DNA of 64,000 nt from Atopobiaceae bacterium. Lineage in GTDB: Bacteria; Actinomycetota; Coriobacteriia; Coriobacteriales; Atopobiaceae. Below are positions 8,294-17,475 of the stretch, in pieces. Position 1 is the stretch's first letter, and each line of letters opens with the position of its first letter. The notes under the pieces were generated by a model that worked only from the letters and a program-made list of their open reading frames with translations, did not search any database and had not been told where the DNA came from. A program made the position numbers and the translations under genes. The DNA is taken from NCBI GenBank assembly GCA_022482785.1, contig JAKVON010000005.1, positions 124,001 through 188,000 on the forward strand. Direction: 5' to 3'.

Positions 8294-8665
8294 ATGAAGG
8301 TCAGCGAAATCAGCGAATCGGACCTGCTCCTCCAAATCAGGGAGGTCAAGGAAGACCTCACCGAAGCTGAGATCTCTCACATCATGGCCCTCAGGGACTC
8401 GGCGGTGGCATACGTCGAGTCCCACACCGGCCTCCCCAAGACCTCCGCATCCACTACCACGGTGGCATCTGACGGGACGTCTACGACCACGTACGAGTCA
8501 GACTGCCTGGACGCCCACGAGGACGTCACGATGGCCGTCCTGGCCCTCGTGAGCGACATGTACGACAACCGACAGATGACGGTCGACTCTTCCAACTCGA
8601 ACCGTCTCGTCGAATCCATCCTATCCCTGCACTCGGTGAACCTAATCCCCGGTGAGTCCTCATGA
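8294..8665 (+). CDS. Head-tail connector (gp6-like)
   Basis: A 123-aa helical protein that opens with LLLQIREVKEDLTEAEISHI, followed by AVAYVESHTGL and a late helix VTMAVLALVSDMYDNRQMTV. This is the pattern of the HK97 gp6/SPP1 gp15 adaptor family, which forms a ring beneath the portal. It is the first of four joining genes in the usual order and overlaps the next gene by 4 nt. Confidence 0.82.
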   Translation: MKVSEISESDLLLQIREVKEDLTEAEISHIMALRDSAVAYVESHTGLPKTSASTTTVASDGTSTTTYESDCLDAHEDVTMAVLALVSDMYDNRQMTVDSSNSNRLVESILSLHSVNLIPGESS

Positions 8666-8997
8666 ACGCCGGGGCATATCGGCAGAAGATCGAAATCCAG
8701 AAGTCGACACCAACGAAGGACGTCGACGGGGTCGACAAGGACGTGTGGGTGAAGGAGAGATCTCCATACGCCTACGCGAACGCCCTGAGCGGCGCCGAGT
8801 TTTGGGCGGCCGCACAGGTTAACGAGCAGGAGACCGTAGTCTTCGAGATCAGGTGGCATCCGTGGGCGTCATCAATCGACCCGGAGAAGAACCGCATCGT
8901 ATGGAACGGGTGGTCGTACGACATCTCCTTCGTCGACGACGTGATGAACCGACACGAGACGGTCAAGATCAAGTGCCTTAGGGGGAAGCGTGTCTGA
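8662..8997 (+). CDS. Head closure protein (SPP1 gp16-like)
   Basis: A 111-aa beta-rich protein starting MNAGAYRQKIEIQKST, with FEIRWHPWASSIDPEKNRIVWNG-type core. This fits the phage head-tail joining family (Phage_H_T_join, SPP1 gp16) that closes the DNA channel below the connector. It overlaps both neighbours. Confidence 0.82.
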   Translation: MNAGAYRQKIEIQKSTPTKDVDGVDKDVWVKERSPYAYANALSGAEFWAAAQVNEQETVVFEIRWHPWASSIDPEKNRIVWNGWSYDISFVDDVMNRHETVKIKCLRGKRV

Positions 8998-9382
8998 CTC
9001 CATATCGCCAGACGGTCTATCGGCAGCGATCATGTCAGAGATGGACCGATTCAAGAAGGTGAGCTCGCAGGCGCTCGACAAGGCGGCCAACGAGTGCGCC
9101 GACGAGGCGGTGAAGAGGCTCAAGGAGTCGTCTCCGGTCGGACCGTCGAAGAAGCACTACGCGAAGGGATGGAAGAAGGAGGTCGAGCGAGAGAGCTCAG
9201 AGAAGATCTCCGTGACCATCTGGAACGCGAAGAAGCCAGGATTAGCCCACCTGCTCGAGTTCGGCCACGCCAAGCGCGGAGGCGGCCGCGTAGGCCCGTC
9301 TCCCGAGGGCGGACACATCGAGCCGGTCGACGATTGGGTCCAGAAGGAATACGAGTCCAGGGTCGAGGAGCTGATGGGATGA
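8990..9382 (+). CDS. HK97 gp10-like tail-joining protein
   Basis: A 130-aa protein with GTG start behind GGGGG. The signature HK97 gp10 elements are present: helical N-terminus (ALDKAANECADEAVKRLKESSPVGPSKKHYAKGWK), then GLAHLLEFGHAKRGGG and the closing P-EGGHIEPVDDW. Members bridge the head completion proteins and the tail terminator. It overlaps its neighbours by 4-8 nt. Confidence 0.87.
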   Translation: MSDSISPDGLSAAIMSEMDRFKKVSSQALDKAANECADEAVKRLKESSPVGPSKKHYAKGWKKEVERESSEKISVTIWNAKKPGLAHLLEFGHAKRGGGRVGPSPEGGHIEPVDDWVQKEYESRVEELMG

Positions 9383-9714
9383 GCCCCAAAGATATCCAGG
9401 CGGCTCTCGAGAAGTCGGGGCTCCGTGTCTGCTACCGGGCATGGGCCGAGGGCAGAGAGCCCGAGCTGCCGTACGTCGTGTGGTACTTCCCCCAGACCGA
9501 CAACCTCATGGCGGACGGAGCGGTATACGAAAGAATCTCCGATTTAAACGTCGAGCTCTACTCGGAATCGAAGGACTTCGAATCAGAGAGGGCGCTCGAG
9601 CGTGTCTTAACCGAAATGTTCCGTGCATGGCAGAAATCCGAGTCCTGGCTGGAATCGGAGCGAATGTACGAGCAACTCTACGAAGGAGGACTGATCGTCG
9701 ATGACGACAGCTAA
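9379..9714 (+). CDS. Tail terminator/completion protein
   Basis: A 111-aa protein from ATG 9379, overlapping the previous stop. The sequence GLRVCYRAWAEGREPELPYVVWYF followed by SDLNVELYSESKDFESERALE is typical of the small tail-completion proteins (gpU/SPP1 gp17-like) that cap the tail tube. It overlaps the tail tube gene by 14 nt. Confidence 0.8.
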   Translation: MSPKDIQAALEKSGLRVCYRAWAEGREPELPYVVWYFPQTDNLMADGAVYERISDLNVELYSESKDFESERALERVLTEMFRAWQKSESWLESERMYEQLYEGGLIVDDDS

Positions 9715-10282
9715 CAAGGTCAAATTCAACCTCAAGAACTGCCACTACGCGAAGATGACGGAGACAGTCGACTCTACCACCGGGAAGACTACCTACGCTT
9801 GGGAAACCCCCAAGGCATGGCCAGGGGCGGTCTCGCTCAAGCTCGACCCTCAGGGCGAGCTCTACAAGTTCTTCGCCGACGGCCGGAAGTACTACTCCAC
9901 GACCACCAACCAGGGATACGAGGGGGACTTCGAGTCTGCCCTCGTGCCGGAGGACTTCGACCAGAACATCCTCGGACACACCCTGGACGCGAACAAGGTG
10001 GAGCTCGAGAACGCTAACGTCGAGCCCGGACACTTCGCCTTCATGTTCCAGTTCGACGGAGACGCGAAGGCCACCAGGTACGTCCTCTACGACTGCATCC
10101 TCACGCGCCCCACGCTCGAGGGGAACACGGTCGAGGAGAAGATGAAGGTCGACACCCAGAAGACCACGCTCTCCGCCGCCCCGCTCGAGAACGGTGACGT
10201 CTGCCAGAAGACCAACTCCGAGACCCTCGCCGCGGCGTACGACGCGTGGTACGACGCCGTCTACCAGACCAAGGCAGCATGA
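9701..10282 (+). CDS. Major tail tube protein
   Basis: A 193-aa protein starting MTTANKVKFNLKNCHYAK, followed by TYAWETPKAWPGAVSLKLDPQGE and YEGDFESALVPEDF, the standard pattern of phi13-family major tail proteins of Gram-positive siphoviruses. It polymerises to the tail tube around the tape measure. Position between the tail terminator and tail chaperone genes is as expected. Confidence 0.92.
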   Translation: MTTANKVKFNLKNCHYAKMTETVDSTTGKTTYAWETPKAWPGAVSLKLDPQGELYKFFADGRKYYSTTTNQGYEGDFESALVPEDFDQNILGHTLDANKVELENANVEPGHFAFMFQFDGDAKATRYVLYDCILTRPTLEGNTVEEKMKVDTQKTTLSAAPLENGDVCQKTNSETLAAAYDAWYDAVYQTKAA

Positions 10283-10659
10283 TGGCGCAGGCTGACATCG
10301 AGGTCGGAGGTCGCACCGTGGCCATGCGCGCCACGGCGGCGACCCCGCGACACTACCGCATCAGATTCAGGCGCGACCTCTTCGCGGACCTCATCAAGCT
10401 CTCCAACAAGGTCAAGGACAAGAGCGAGGAGGAGGCGGCTCTCTCCATCGACGACCTGTCCATCTTCGAGAACGTCGCCTACGTCATGGCCAAGGACGGA
10501 GACCCCTCAGGCGTTCCGGACGACATCGACCAATGGCTCGACCAGTTCGACATGTTCTCCATCTGGGAGGTCCTGCCACAGGTCCTGGATCTCTGGAACG
10601 TGAGCGGTGTCACGCTGTCGAGCCCAAAAAACCAGGCAGGCCGACTGAGCGCGATCTGA
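10279..10659 (+). CDS. Tail assembly chaperone, short product (gpG-like)
   Basis: A 126-aa protein whose ATG overlaps the tail tube stop. It has TVAMRATAATPRHYRIRFRRDLF at the start and a middle of acidic helices (DKSEEEAALSIDDLSIFENVAYVMAK), typical of Gram-positive siphovirus gpG-like chaperones. The last codons contain the slippery site CCA-AAA-AAC at 10624-10632; ribosomes that do not slip end at TGA 10657-10659. It helps tape-measure folding and tail assembly. Confidence 0.85.
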   Translation: MMAQADIEVGGRTVAMRATAATPRHYRIRFRRDLFADLIKLSNKVKDKSEEEAALSIDDLSIFENVAYVMAKDGDPSGVPDDIDQWLDQFDMFSIWEVLPQVLDLWNVSGVTLSSPKNQAGRLSAI

Positions 10660-10823
10660 CAGTCGGCCTCTTCATGCTCCGGTGCCTTCAGCTAGGTCTT
10701 AGCCTCTCCGACCTCGACTCGCTCGAGATCGGAGAGGTCCTTGACATGCAGACCGAGGCGATGAACGACGGCGAGGAGTACGACCAGCTCGCCACGCAAG
10801 ACGATTTCGACCGATTCGCATGA
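10279..10823 (+). CDS. Tail assembly chaperone, -1 frameshift product (gpGT-like)
   Basis: The 3' part (frame of 10533-10823) has no ribosome site and is reached from the upstream frame by a -1 slip on A_AAA_AAC (10626-10632). The fusion is about 181 aa and adds a helical T domain: KKPGRPTERDLTVGLFMLRCLQLGLSLSDLDSLEIG, then VLDMQTEAMNDGEEYDQLA. G/GT pairs made by a programmed -1 shift are conserved in long-tailed phages upstream of the tape measure gene, which follows here at 10855. Confidence 0.8.
10626..10669 (+). promoter_or_regulatory. Programmed -1 ribosomal frameshift signal
   Basis: Canonical heptamer A_AAA_AAC at 10626-10632 in the upstream reading frame. Five nucleotides downstream, arms 10638-10646 (AGGCCGACT) and 10661-10669 (AGTCGGCCT) form a perfect 9-bp stem with a 14-nt loop, a stimulatory hairpin at ideal spacing. 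The -1 frame then runs uninterrupted to 10823. Confidence 0.88.
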
Positions 10824-10854
10824 ACCAGCAGCTTGACAACAGAATGAGGTTCCC

Positions 10855-13398
10855 ATGGCGGCCAGGGTAAGAGGGATAACCATCAAGCTCAACGGTGACT
10901 CCACGGGACTCACCAAGGCCCTCTCAGACGTCAACCAGAAATGCAAGAGCGTCCAGACGCAGCTCAAGGACGTCAACCGGCTCCTAAAGCTCGACCCAGG
11001 AAACACAGAGCTCATCGCACAGAAGCAGAAGCTGCTCGCCCAGGCTGTCGACGAGACCAAGAACAAGCAAAAGGCACTCCAACAGGCCGCAGCCGAGGCA
11101 AAGAAGCAGATGGAGTCCGGGACCGAGGGAGCCCAGAAGGAGTACGACGCGCTCCAGCGGGAGATCGTCCAGACAACGGACGACCTGAAGTCACTCGAGA
11201 AGCAGGCCAAGCAATCGTCATCCACGATGGGGACGGAGCTCCAGGCCGCCGGCTCGAAGATCTCGTCCGTCGGAGGGAAGATCACCTCGGCCGGCACGAA
11301 GCTGTCCTCCACGGTGACGGCCGGAATCGCCGCCACCGGAGCGGCGGCAATGGCCGCGTTCGAGGAAGTCGACGGGGCCGAGGACGAGGCGGTCAGGAAG
11401 ACCGGTGCAACCGGGGACGCCGCAAAGGAGCTCTCGGAAGACGTCAGGACGGTCGGGGCGAGCCTTTCGGCGGCGAACTCCGACTGGACGACGATCGGGG
11501 ACACGGTCGGATCCGTGTCGACGAAGTTCGGAGTCACGGGATCCGACCTCGACACGCTCTCCGAGAAGTTCCTCGAGTTCGGCCAGAACACCGGAGCCGA
11601 CACATCGACTGCGATCGAGCAGGTATCTCTCGCGATGGACGCCTTCGGGGTGTCGTCGGACCAGGCTGGGAACGTGCTCGGACTCCTCCAGGACACCACC
11701 CAGACGACGGGGGTATCTATCGACACCCTCATGCAGGACCTCAACTCCTCCGGCGCCTCGTTCAGGGAGATGGGGTTCTCGATCGGAGACGCAACGGAGT
11801 TCATGGGGTCCCTCGAGAAGGAGGGAATCCCCGTTGACCAGGCCCTCGCCGGGTTCAAAAAGGCGGCCGCGAACTGCGCCAAGAGCGGTAAGGACATGGG
11901 CACCGAGATGAGGTCGCTCGCAGAGCGACTCAAGGACCCGGCGACCCAGGCACAGGCCACCCAGGACGCGATGACCCTCTTCGGTAACAAGAGCGGGCTC
12001 GTCCTCGCACAGGCGATGGCAGACGGGAAGGTATCCCTCGACGGAATGAGCGGAGACCTCTCGAAGTACGCCGGCACGGTCGACGACACGTTCAACCAGA
12101 CCGTCGACGGCGCCGACAAGATGAAGCAGAGCTGGAAGCAGCTCCAGGAGGCAGGAGCCGACCTTGGCGGGGCGGTAGGTGACACGCTCGCCCCGATCCT
12201 CCAACAGGCAGCCGGGTTCCTCAAGGGCCTCGCAGACGGCTTCGCGGCTCTTCCCCAGCCGGTCCAGCAGGCGATCGTCACCGTGCTCCTCGTGGTGGCG
12301 GCGGTAGGCCCGCTGCTCGTCATGATCGGATCGGTCATATCCGCCGTCGGGACTATAACGACGGCGATTGGCGTGGCCATGCCGATCATCGGCGGTCTGG
12401 CCGCCGGGCTGCTCCCGTTCGCGCCGATCATCCTCGGAATAATCGCCGCGATAGTGGCGATCATCCTGATCATCCAGAACTGGGGCGCGATCTGCCAGTT
12501 CTTCGGAGACCTGTGGAACGGCTGGAGCCAGGGGGTAGTCGCCGCCTGGGATGCCGTCGAAGGCTACTTCGCCGGAGTCGGGCAGTGGTGGAGTGACAGG
12601 TTCTCCGAATGGGGATCGGCAATCCAGGCGGGCGGTCAGCAGATCGCCGACTACTGGCGCGGCAAGTGGGACGAGGCGTCCCAGAAGGCGTCGGACACCT
12701 GGTCGGCAATGCAGGCAGCCGGGGCGCAGGGGATGTCCGACCTCAACACGAACGTGCAGAACGGGTGGTCGGCCGTCTCCGGGTTCTTCTCCGGACTTCC
12801 CGGATGGGCGTCGTCAACCGGAGACTCGATCTTCTCGAGCCTTAGGTCGGCCGCGCAGAACGTGATGTCGAACCTCGACATCGAGGGAAGGTTCTGGAGC
12901 TCGGTGAACTTCCTCGGGAACCTCTGGGGCCAGTTCCAGTCTTGGGGATCGGACGCCATCAACGGCTTCGCCTCAGGGGTCACGAGCGCAATGAGCGGGC
13001 TCATGTCGACCGTCTCATCCATGGCCTCGCAGATAGCGAGCTACCTGCACTTCTCTCGTCCCGACAAGGGACCGCTGAGGGACTACGAGTCGTGGATGCC
13101 AGACTTCGTCGGGACCATGGCTGGGCAGATCACCAGGCTCAGCCCGAAGATGGCACAGGCCGTGCGCGGACTCTCCTCGACCATGACGCTCAGCCCGCAG
13201 ATGCAGCTCGCCGCCGCGTCCGCATCCGGTACCACCGACTACAGCGGAGCGCTGTCCGGCATCTCGAACGGAATACAGTCCCTCCGCGAGAGCTCCGGCG
13301 GGAAGACGGTAATCCCCGTCTATCTCGGCAACTCGAAGCTCGAGGAGTTCGTCATAGACGCAAACAGGAAGTCCAACTTCAGGAGCGGGGGTAAGTGA
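10855..13398 (+). CDS. Tail tape measure protein
   Basis: An 847-aa protein. The N-terminus RVRGITIKLNGDSTGLTKALSDVN leads to long coiled coils (about residues 20-130), the classic TMP start. A TP901-type phage tail tape measure core with repeated EDEAVRKTGATGD, DLDTLSEKFLEFG and FREMGFSIGDATEFMGSLEKEG segments follows (about 150-430). Hydrophobic membrane-like stretches lie at about 475-545, and a Trp-rich region with FSGLPGWASSTGDSIF and YLHFSRPDKGPLRDY near the end. It sets tail length and is ejected with DNA. It overlaps the next gene by 1 nt. Confidence 0.95.
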   Translation: MAARVRGITIKLNGDSTGLTKALSDVNQKCKSVQTQLKDVNRLLKLDPGNTELIAQKQKLLAQAVDETKNKQKALQQAAAEAKKQMESGTEGAQKEYDALQREIVQTTDDLKSLEKQAKQSSSTMGTELQAAGSKISSVGGKITSAGTKLSSTVTAGIAATGAAAMAAFEEVDGAEDEAVRKTGATGDAAKELSEDVRTVGASLSAANSDWTTIGDTVGSVSTKFGVTGSDLDTLSEKFLEFGQNTGADTSTAIEQVSLAMDAFGVSSDQAGNVLGLLQDTTQTTGVSIDTLMQDLNSSGASFREMGFSIGDATEFMGSLEKEGIPVDQALAGFKKAAANCAKSGKDMGTEMRSLAERLKDPATQAQATQDAMTLFGNKSGLVLAQAMADGKVSLDGMSGDLSKYAGTVDDTFNQTVDGADKMKQSWKQLQEAGADLGGAVGDTLAPILQQAAGFLKGLADGFAALPQPVQQAIVTVLLVVAAVGPLLVMIGSVISAVGTITTAIGVAMPIIGGLAAGLLPFAPIILGIIAAIVAIILIIQNWGAICQFFGDLWNGWSQGVVAAWDAVEGYFAGVGQWWSDRFSEWGSAIQAGGQQIADYWRGKWDEASQKASDTWSAMQAAGAQGMSDLNTNVQNGWSAVSGFFSGLPGWASSTGDSIFSSLRSAAQNVMSNLDIEGRFWSSVNFLGNLWGQFQSWGSDAINGFASGVTSAMSGLMSTVSSMASQIASYLHFSRPDKGPLRDYESWMPDFVGTMAGQITRLSPKMAQAVRGLSSTMTLSPQMQLAAASASGTTDYSGALSGISNGIQSLRESSGGKTVIPVYLGNSKLEEFVIDANRKSNFRSGGK

Positions 13399-13769
13399 TG
13401 ATCAGCCCTCTGGCCATAGACGGGACCGAGCTGCCGCAGCCGGTGCCCGGAACGTACGACGTGAGGGTCCCGATCCAGGACTCGGAGCATGAGACGGAGT
13501 CCGGGGGAACGCAGCGGAACGTCATCAGGACCGGAAGGAGGTTGGTCTCCGGAACCTGGAGGGTCACGCCGAGGTGGGTGGCCGCCTTCCATGCGATCCA
13601 AGCCAAGAAGGCCGTGTCGGTCACGGCATATGTCCCACAGATGGGAGACGTGGAGACGTTCGACGCCTTCGTATCCTCCGACCTCGAGGCGAAGGCGGTA
13701 GAGGGCAGCGAGAGGATAGGTTCGGTCGCCGGCCTGTATGACGTGACGCTGCAGCTAACGGAATTCTAG
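13398..13769 (+). CDS. Minor tail protein
   Basis: A 123-aa beta-rich protein. ATG 13398 overlaps the tape measure stop and follows AGGAGCGGGGG; the preceding in-frame GTG is possible but less likely. It includes VRVPIQDSEHETESGGTQRNVIR and RLVSGTWRVTPRWVAAFHAI. It is far shorter than a standard distal tail protein but sits in that position, so it may be a reduced Dit or a tail-tip adaptor. Family not firmly recognised. Confidence 0.7.
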   Translation: MISPLAIDGTELPQPVPGTYDVRVPIQDSEHETESGGTQRNVIRTGRRLVSGTWRVTPRWVAAFHAIQAKKAVSVTAYVPQMGDVETFDAFVSSDLEAKAVEGSERIGSVAGLYDVTLQLTEF

Positions 13770-13778
13770 GGAGGTCCC

Positions 13779-15935
13779 ATGTACGCCGTCTCCGAAGCCT
13801 ATCTGGTGGCCATGGCCTCTCCTTCCCAGAGGCACAGGGCGACGGGATCGCTCGTCGGCACCGACGGCACGAAGCACGCGTTCGACAACTCGGGGATCCT
13901 CTCCGGGTCCCTCTCGCTCGTAAGGCAATGCTCCGAAGGCGACGAGGTGAAGATCGGCTCGGTCTACGTCTCAGAGCTAGACGTGACGCTCACCGAAGCA
14001 GAGTCGTACAGGTCCACGCTGGGAGGGGCGTCGGTAGACATCTTCTTCGGACTCGAGCTTGCTGACGGGTCGTGGGAAGACGTGCCCATGGGGAAATTCT
14101 TCGTCTCGAAGGCGGAGTGGGGCGAGTCGGGAGTGGCGATCGTCGCTTACGATTCGATGGCGAAGCTCGACAAGGAGTTCTCTTCCACCACCACGACCGG
14201 AAGCCCATACTTCCTGGCGAAGCTCGCATGCGACTCGTGCGGAGTCGACCTCGGCATGTCGGAGATCGAGATGTCGAACCTCCCGAACGGAGGGGAGACG
14301 CTGAGCCTCATGGCGGACTCGGACGTCCAGACATGGAGAGACTTCGTCTCGTGGATATCACAGGCGATGGCCTGCTTCGCCACCGTTGACCGGTCCGGAA
14401 GCCTCGTGTTCAAGCGATATCCTTCAACGACCACGAAAGTGGCCTCGACCGGCCCGTCGAAGAGATGGTCGGGCGCGAAGTTCTCCGACTTCTCGACCAG
14501 ATACACGGGCCTGTCGATAGTCGAGATGGCCGACCTCACCACGACCTACTACCACGTGACACCTGATGACGGGCTCACCATGAACCTCGGGCAGAACCCG
14601 TTGCTCCAGAAGGGGCTCATCGCGACGAGGAAGAGGCAGAGGGAATCGATACTCTCCGCCATCCAGTCGATAGACTACGTCCCGTTCGACCTGAGCTCCA
14701 TCGGAGACCCGGCATGGGACCTCGGAGACGTGCTCGACCTCTCCGGAGGGATAGCAGGGCAGACGGCCTTCGGTTGCGTCATGAAGTCGACGTGGACGCT
14801 CAACGGAGGGGTCGAGGTCCAGGGATACGGGTCTGATCCAGCTCTCGTCTCGGCGAGCAGCAAGACCGACAAGAACCTCTCCGGGATCCTCTCGAAGGTT
14901 TCAGACAGCGAGGTCAACTACTACGCGTTCACGAACAGCGGGAACTTCTCCCTCGGCCCGAGGACGCTCGTCATCGAGATAGACTTCGCGAGCAAGAGCG
15001 ACACCATCGTGGAGTTCTCCGCCCAGTGCCTCCTGTCGTGCGTGGGGGAGGTCGAAGAGGACTCATCGTCGAAGACGTACCACCGCACCGTCCTCACCGT
15101 CTCCTACGAGCTCAACGGGACCGAGTTCGCGACATTCCATCCAATCGAGTCATGGGTCGACGGGAGCCACATCCTTCACCTTTATCGGCCGTTCTCCATA
15201 CAGGCCGGGACCTCGAACGTCCTCCTCGTGTACATGGCCGGAGCCTATGGCACCGTCGACATAGGCCCAGGGCAGATACAGGCGATGGTGTCGGGCAAGG
15301 GGCTCGCGGCAGACCTGTCCGGGTGGGACGGCCAGGAGAAGCTCTCCGAGAGCCTAGACGTCTCGCTCGTGTCGACGGAGTCGAGCCTCGACGTTACGAT
15401 CTCTGCCGAGGTGGCCTCATCGTCCATGCAGCCTCAGGAGATCCCCGAGAGCGAGTCCATGGACGTCTCGCTCGTGTCGACGGATTCGAGCCCATACATC
15501 CCGCAATCGGACTCGATGCAGGTGGGGCAGCAGGTCTACGCGGTTATCACGGACAACTCGTGGGCATACGATTTCGATCGGGACGCGGTGACGACCGTCG
15601 ACGGGTTCAGATCGGATGGGTCCCAGGCTGTCACCACGGACCTGCAGGGCACCGACATCACTGCGAAGGGCATCACCTCATTCGACGCGAACTGCTCGGA
15701 AGACGTGGTCTTCTCCATGTCGGCCGACGGCGGAAAGACGTGGCTGAAGAGGTCGTCCGGATCGTGGTCCGAGAGCTCTTCGGCATCAGACGGATGCCAG
15801 AAGTCGGACCTCTCATCACTCACGGAGGAAGACTGGAAGATCTTCTCCGGAGGGTACGAGCTCAGGTTCTGGCTCGCATCCAAGGACAGCTACCTGTACA
15901 GCGCTGTGCTCACATACGATTGGAGCTGGAAATGA
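13779..15935 (+). CDS. Tail tip/baseplate hub protein
   Basis: A 718-aa protein behind GGGAGG. The N-terminal about 350 residues resemble siphovirus hub proteins that follow the tape measure gene (beta-rich, FVSKAEWGESGVAIVAYDSMAKLDKEF, then LACDSCGVDL and TWRDFVSWISQAMACFATVD). A middle region is of unknown fold. Residues about 520-580 hold a degenerate duplication (ESLDVSLVSTESS and ESMDVSLVSTDSS). The C-terminus ends in a beta-sandwich-like DGGKTWLKRSSG segment. Likely a structural tail-tip component that connects to receptor-binding proteins; the exact role is inferred. Confidence 0.8.
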   Translation: MYAVSEAYLVAMASPSQRHRATGSLVGTDGTKHAFDNSGILSGSLSLVRQCSEGDEVKIGSVYVSELDVTLTEAESYRSTLGGASVDIFFGLELADGSWEDVPMGKFFVSKAEWGESGVAIVAYDSMAKLDKEFSSTTTTGSPYFLAKLACDSCGVDLGMSEIEMSNLPNGGETLSLMADSDVQTWRDFVSWISQAMACFATVDRSGSLVFKRYPSTTTKVASTGPSKRWSGAKFSDFSTRYTGLSIVEMADLTTTYYHVTPDDGLTMNLGQNPLLQKGLIATRKRQRESILSAIQSIDYVPFDLSSIGDPAWDLGDVLDLSGGIAGQTAFGCVMKSTWTLNGGVEVQGYGSDPALVSASSKTDKNLSGILSKVSDSEVNYYAFTNSGNFSLGPRTLVIEIDFASKSDTIVEFSAQCLLSCVGEVEEDSSSKTYHRTVLTVSYELNGTEFATFHPIESWVDGSHILHLYRPFSIQAGTSNVLLVYMAGAYGTVDIGPGQIQAMVSGKGLAADLSGWDGQEKLSESLDVSLVSTESSLDVTISAEVASSSMQPQEIPESESMDVSLVSTDSSPYIPQSDSMQVGQQVYAVITDNSWAYDFDRDAVTTVDGFRSDGSQAVTTDLQGTDITAKGITSFDANCSEDVVFSMSADGGKTWLKRSSGSWSESSSASDGCQKSDLSSLTEEDWKIFSGGYELRFWLASKDSYLYSAVLTYDWSWK

Positions 15936-17266
15936 CCCTCAAGGGATGCACCGACATCGTCCTCACGGACGTGAGGACAGGACGCGTGGAGTCGCACCAC
16001 GACGAGAACATGGTCACGAACGCCCTGCGAGACCTCGTGTCGATGGACCCGGCCGGAATGCGGTTCCTCAGCTCGATGCAGAGCAACTTCAAGATGGTCC
16101 CCATCTGCCCGAACGCGGCAGGTGGGGTGCTTCTCTTCCCGAAGAAGGTTACCGAGTCGGTCGACGGGTATCTCCCTCCGGCAGACCAGTGGCCAGTCGG
16201 GTACGCTTCGAACTCAGCCGACTCGACCGGGGACCCTCTGAGGGGATCATTCAACTCAAACGAGAGCTATGCGACGGCTAACGGATACCGCCTCGTGTGG
16301 GACTTCGGCACTTCAGACGCCAACGGGGACGTCTCGTGCATCTGCCTCACCACATCACAGGGGGGCGCCGCATACCTCGGCAGCACCTTCGACTCTGGAT
16401 CTGGCCTCACGTCAATCTCGTCCGTAAGCGAGAGCGGGTCGTTGGCGAGCTCTATCTTCGACAAGGTCGTCGGGTGGCAAGACGGCAAGATCTACTCGGC
16501 CTGGGTGACGAGCTCCTACAACTCATCGAAGACCTATTCTTACGTCCTGCATGTCGCGACGGCATCAAGGCTCTTCAAGTCGCTCCCCCTCTCGCAGGGG
16601 ACGAACCTCCCGACCGACTGGTCGGAGAGCACGTACTCCCTCTCCTACACGTCGTCACAGCAGAAGACGTGGTGCTGCTGCATGGACGGTTCCACGGTGT
16701 TCGCACTCGCCGTGGACGACCAGGCATCATCGACGGTCCACGTGTGCTCGGTCGAGTCGTCTAAGCTCACCGAGTCGACCCTCGCCGTGAAGGACGCCTC
16801 CCTGTGCTCCGGCACCTCAGGGTTCAACTACGCGATCGTCGCAGGAGGGGCGCTGCACGTGACGAAGTCAGACGGACTCGCCCTGTACAAGGTACCCATG
16901 TCTGACACGACCAGCGTCACGGAGATCGCCCTTCCCGTCACCGTCGGGAACAACGCCTACACATGCCTCAGGCAGCCGTTCGGAAACGGGATCGTCACCG
17001 GAGGAGGATGGAGGAGCTACACGGACCCGAACAACGAGTTCGTGCTCACGACCGACGGAACCGTGACGAGGGTGGCGGGGTTCGACCAGAACGTCAGGTT
17101 CATCTCCCCGGTCGGCCCCTACGAGGCGTCTTGCAATTCGACGAACTCGTACCTCAGCGTCATCGACCCAGTGCTCCTCACGATCAACAACCTGGGATCA
17201 CCCGTGACGAAGACGGCCGACAAGACGATGAAGGTAATCTACACGCTCTCCAAGGCGACGTCATGA
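15932..17266 (+). CDS. Tail fibre/tip structural protein
   Basis: A 444-aa protein, start overlapping the hub stop (ATGA). Its opening MTLKGCTDIVLTDVRTGRVE and HHDENMVTNALRDL is a recurrent N-terminal module of tail proteins in phages of anaerobic Gram-positives. The rest is Ser/Thr/Gly-rich with propeller-like repeats (YSAWVTSSYNSSKTYSYVLH, TVFALAVDDQASSTVHV). Likely forms part of the adsorption apparatus together with the DGR target two genes downstream. Receptor unknown. Confidence 0.7.
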   Translation: MTLKGCTDIVLTDVRTGRVESHHDENMVTNALRDLVSMDPAGMRFLSSMQSNFKMVPICPNAAGGVLLFPKKVTESVDGYLPPADQWPVGYASNSADSTGDPLRGSFNSNESYATANGYRLVWDFGTSDANGDVSCICLTTSQGGAAYLGSTFDSGSGLTSISSVSESGSLASSIFDKVVGWQDGKIYSAWVTSSYNSSKTYSYVLHVATASRLFKSLPLSQGTNLPTDWSESTYSLSYTSSQQKTWCCCMDGSTVFALAVDDQASSTVHVCSVESSKLTESTLAVKDASLCSGTSGFNYAIVAGGALHVTKSDGLALYKVPMSDTTSVTEIALPVTVGNNAYTCLRQPFGNGIVTGGGWRSYTDPNNEFVLTTDGTVTRVAGFDQNVRFISPVGPYEASCNSTNSYLSVIDPVLLTINNLGSPVTKTADKTMKVIYTLSKATS

Positions 17267-17475
17267 GCACGAAGGTGGTAACGGGGGTGGACCTCCCGTC
17301 AGGCAAGGTACAGTTCGGCGATGTCGACGCATCGTGGCCGGACCGAGGGGAGGCCATGCTCGCGATGGAATACCCGTCCGGAGACCTCTATGCGATCTAC
17401 GCGATCGGAGACGATCCGCCGAAGATCACGTGCGACGAATCTGGAAACGTCTACCTGGAGGTGGATGATGGCTAA
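17263..17475 (+). CDS. Small tail-associated protein
   Basis: A 70-aa protein that overlaps the preceding gene by 4 nt and the DGR target gene by 8 nt. Beta-prone with many acidic residues (VQFGDVDASWPDRGEAMLAME, YLEVDDG). Tight coupling to both tail genes suggests a small structural or chaperone-like partner. I do not recognise a family. Confidence 0.6.
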   Translation: MSTKVVTGVDLPSGKVQFGDVDASWPDRGEAMLAMEYPSGDLYAIYAIGDDPPKITCDESGNVYLEVDDG

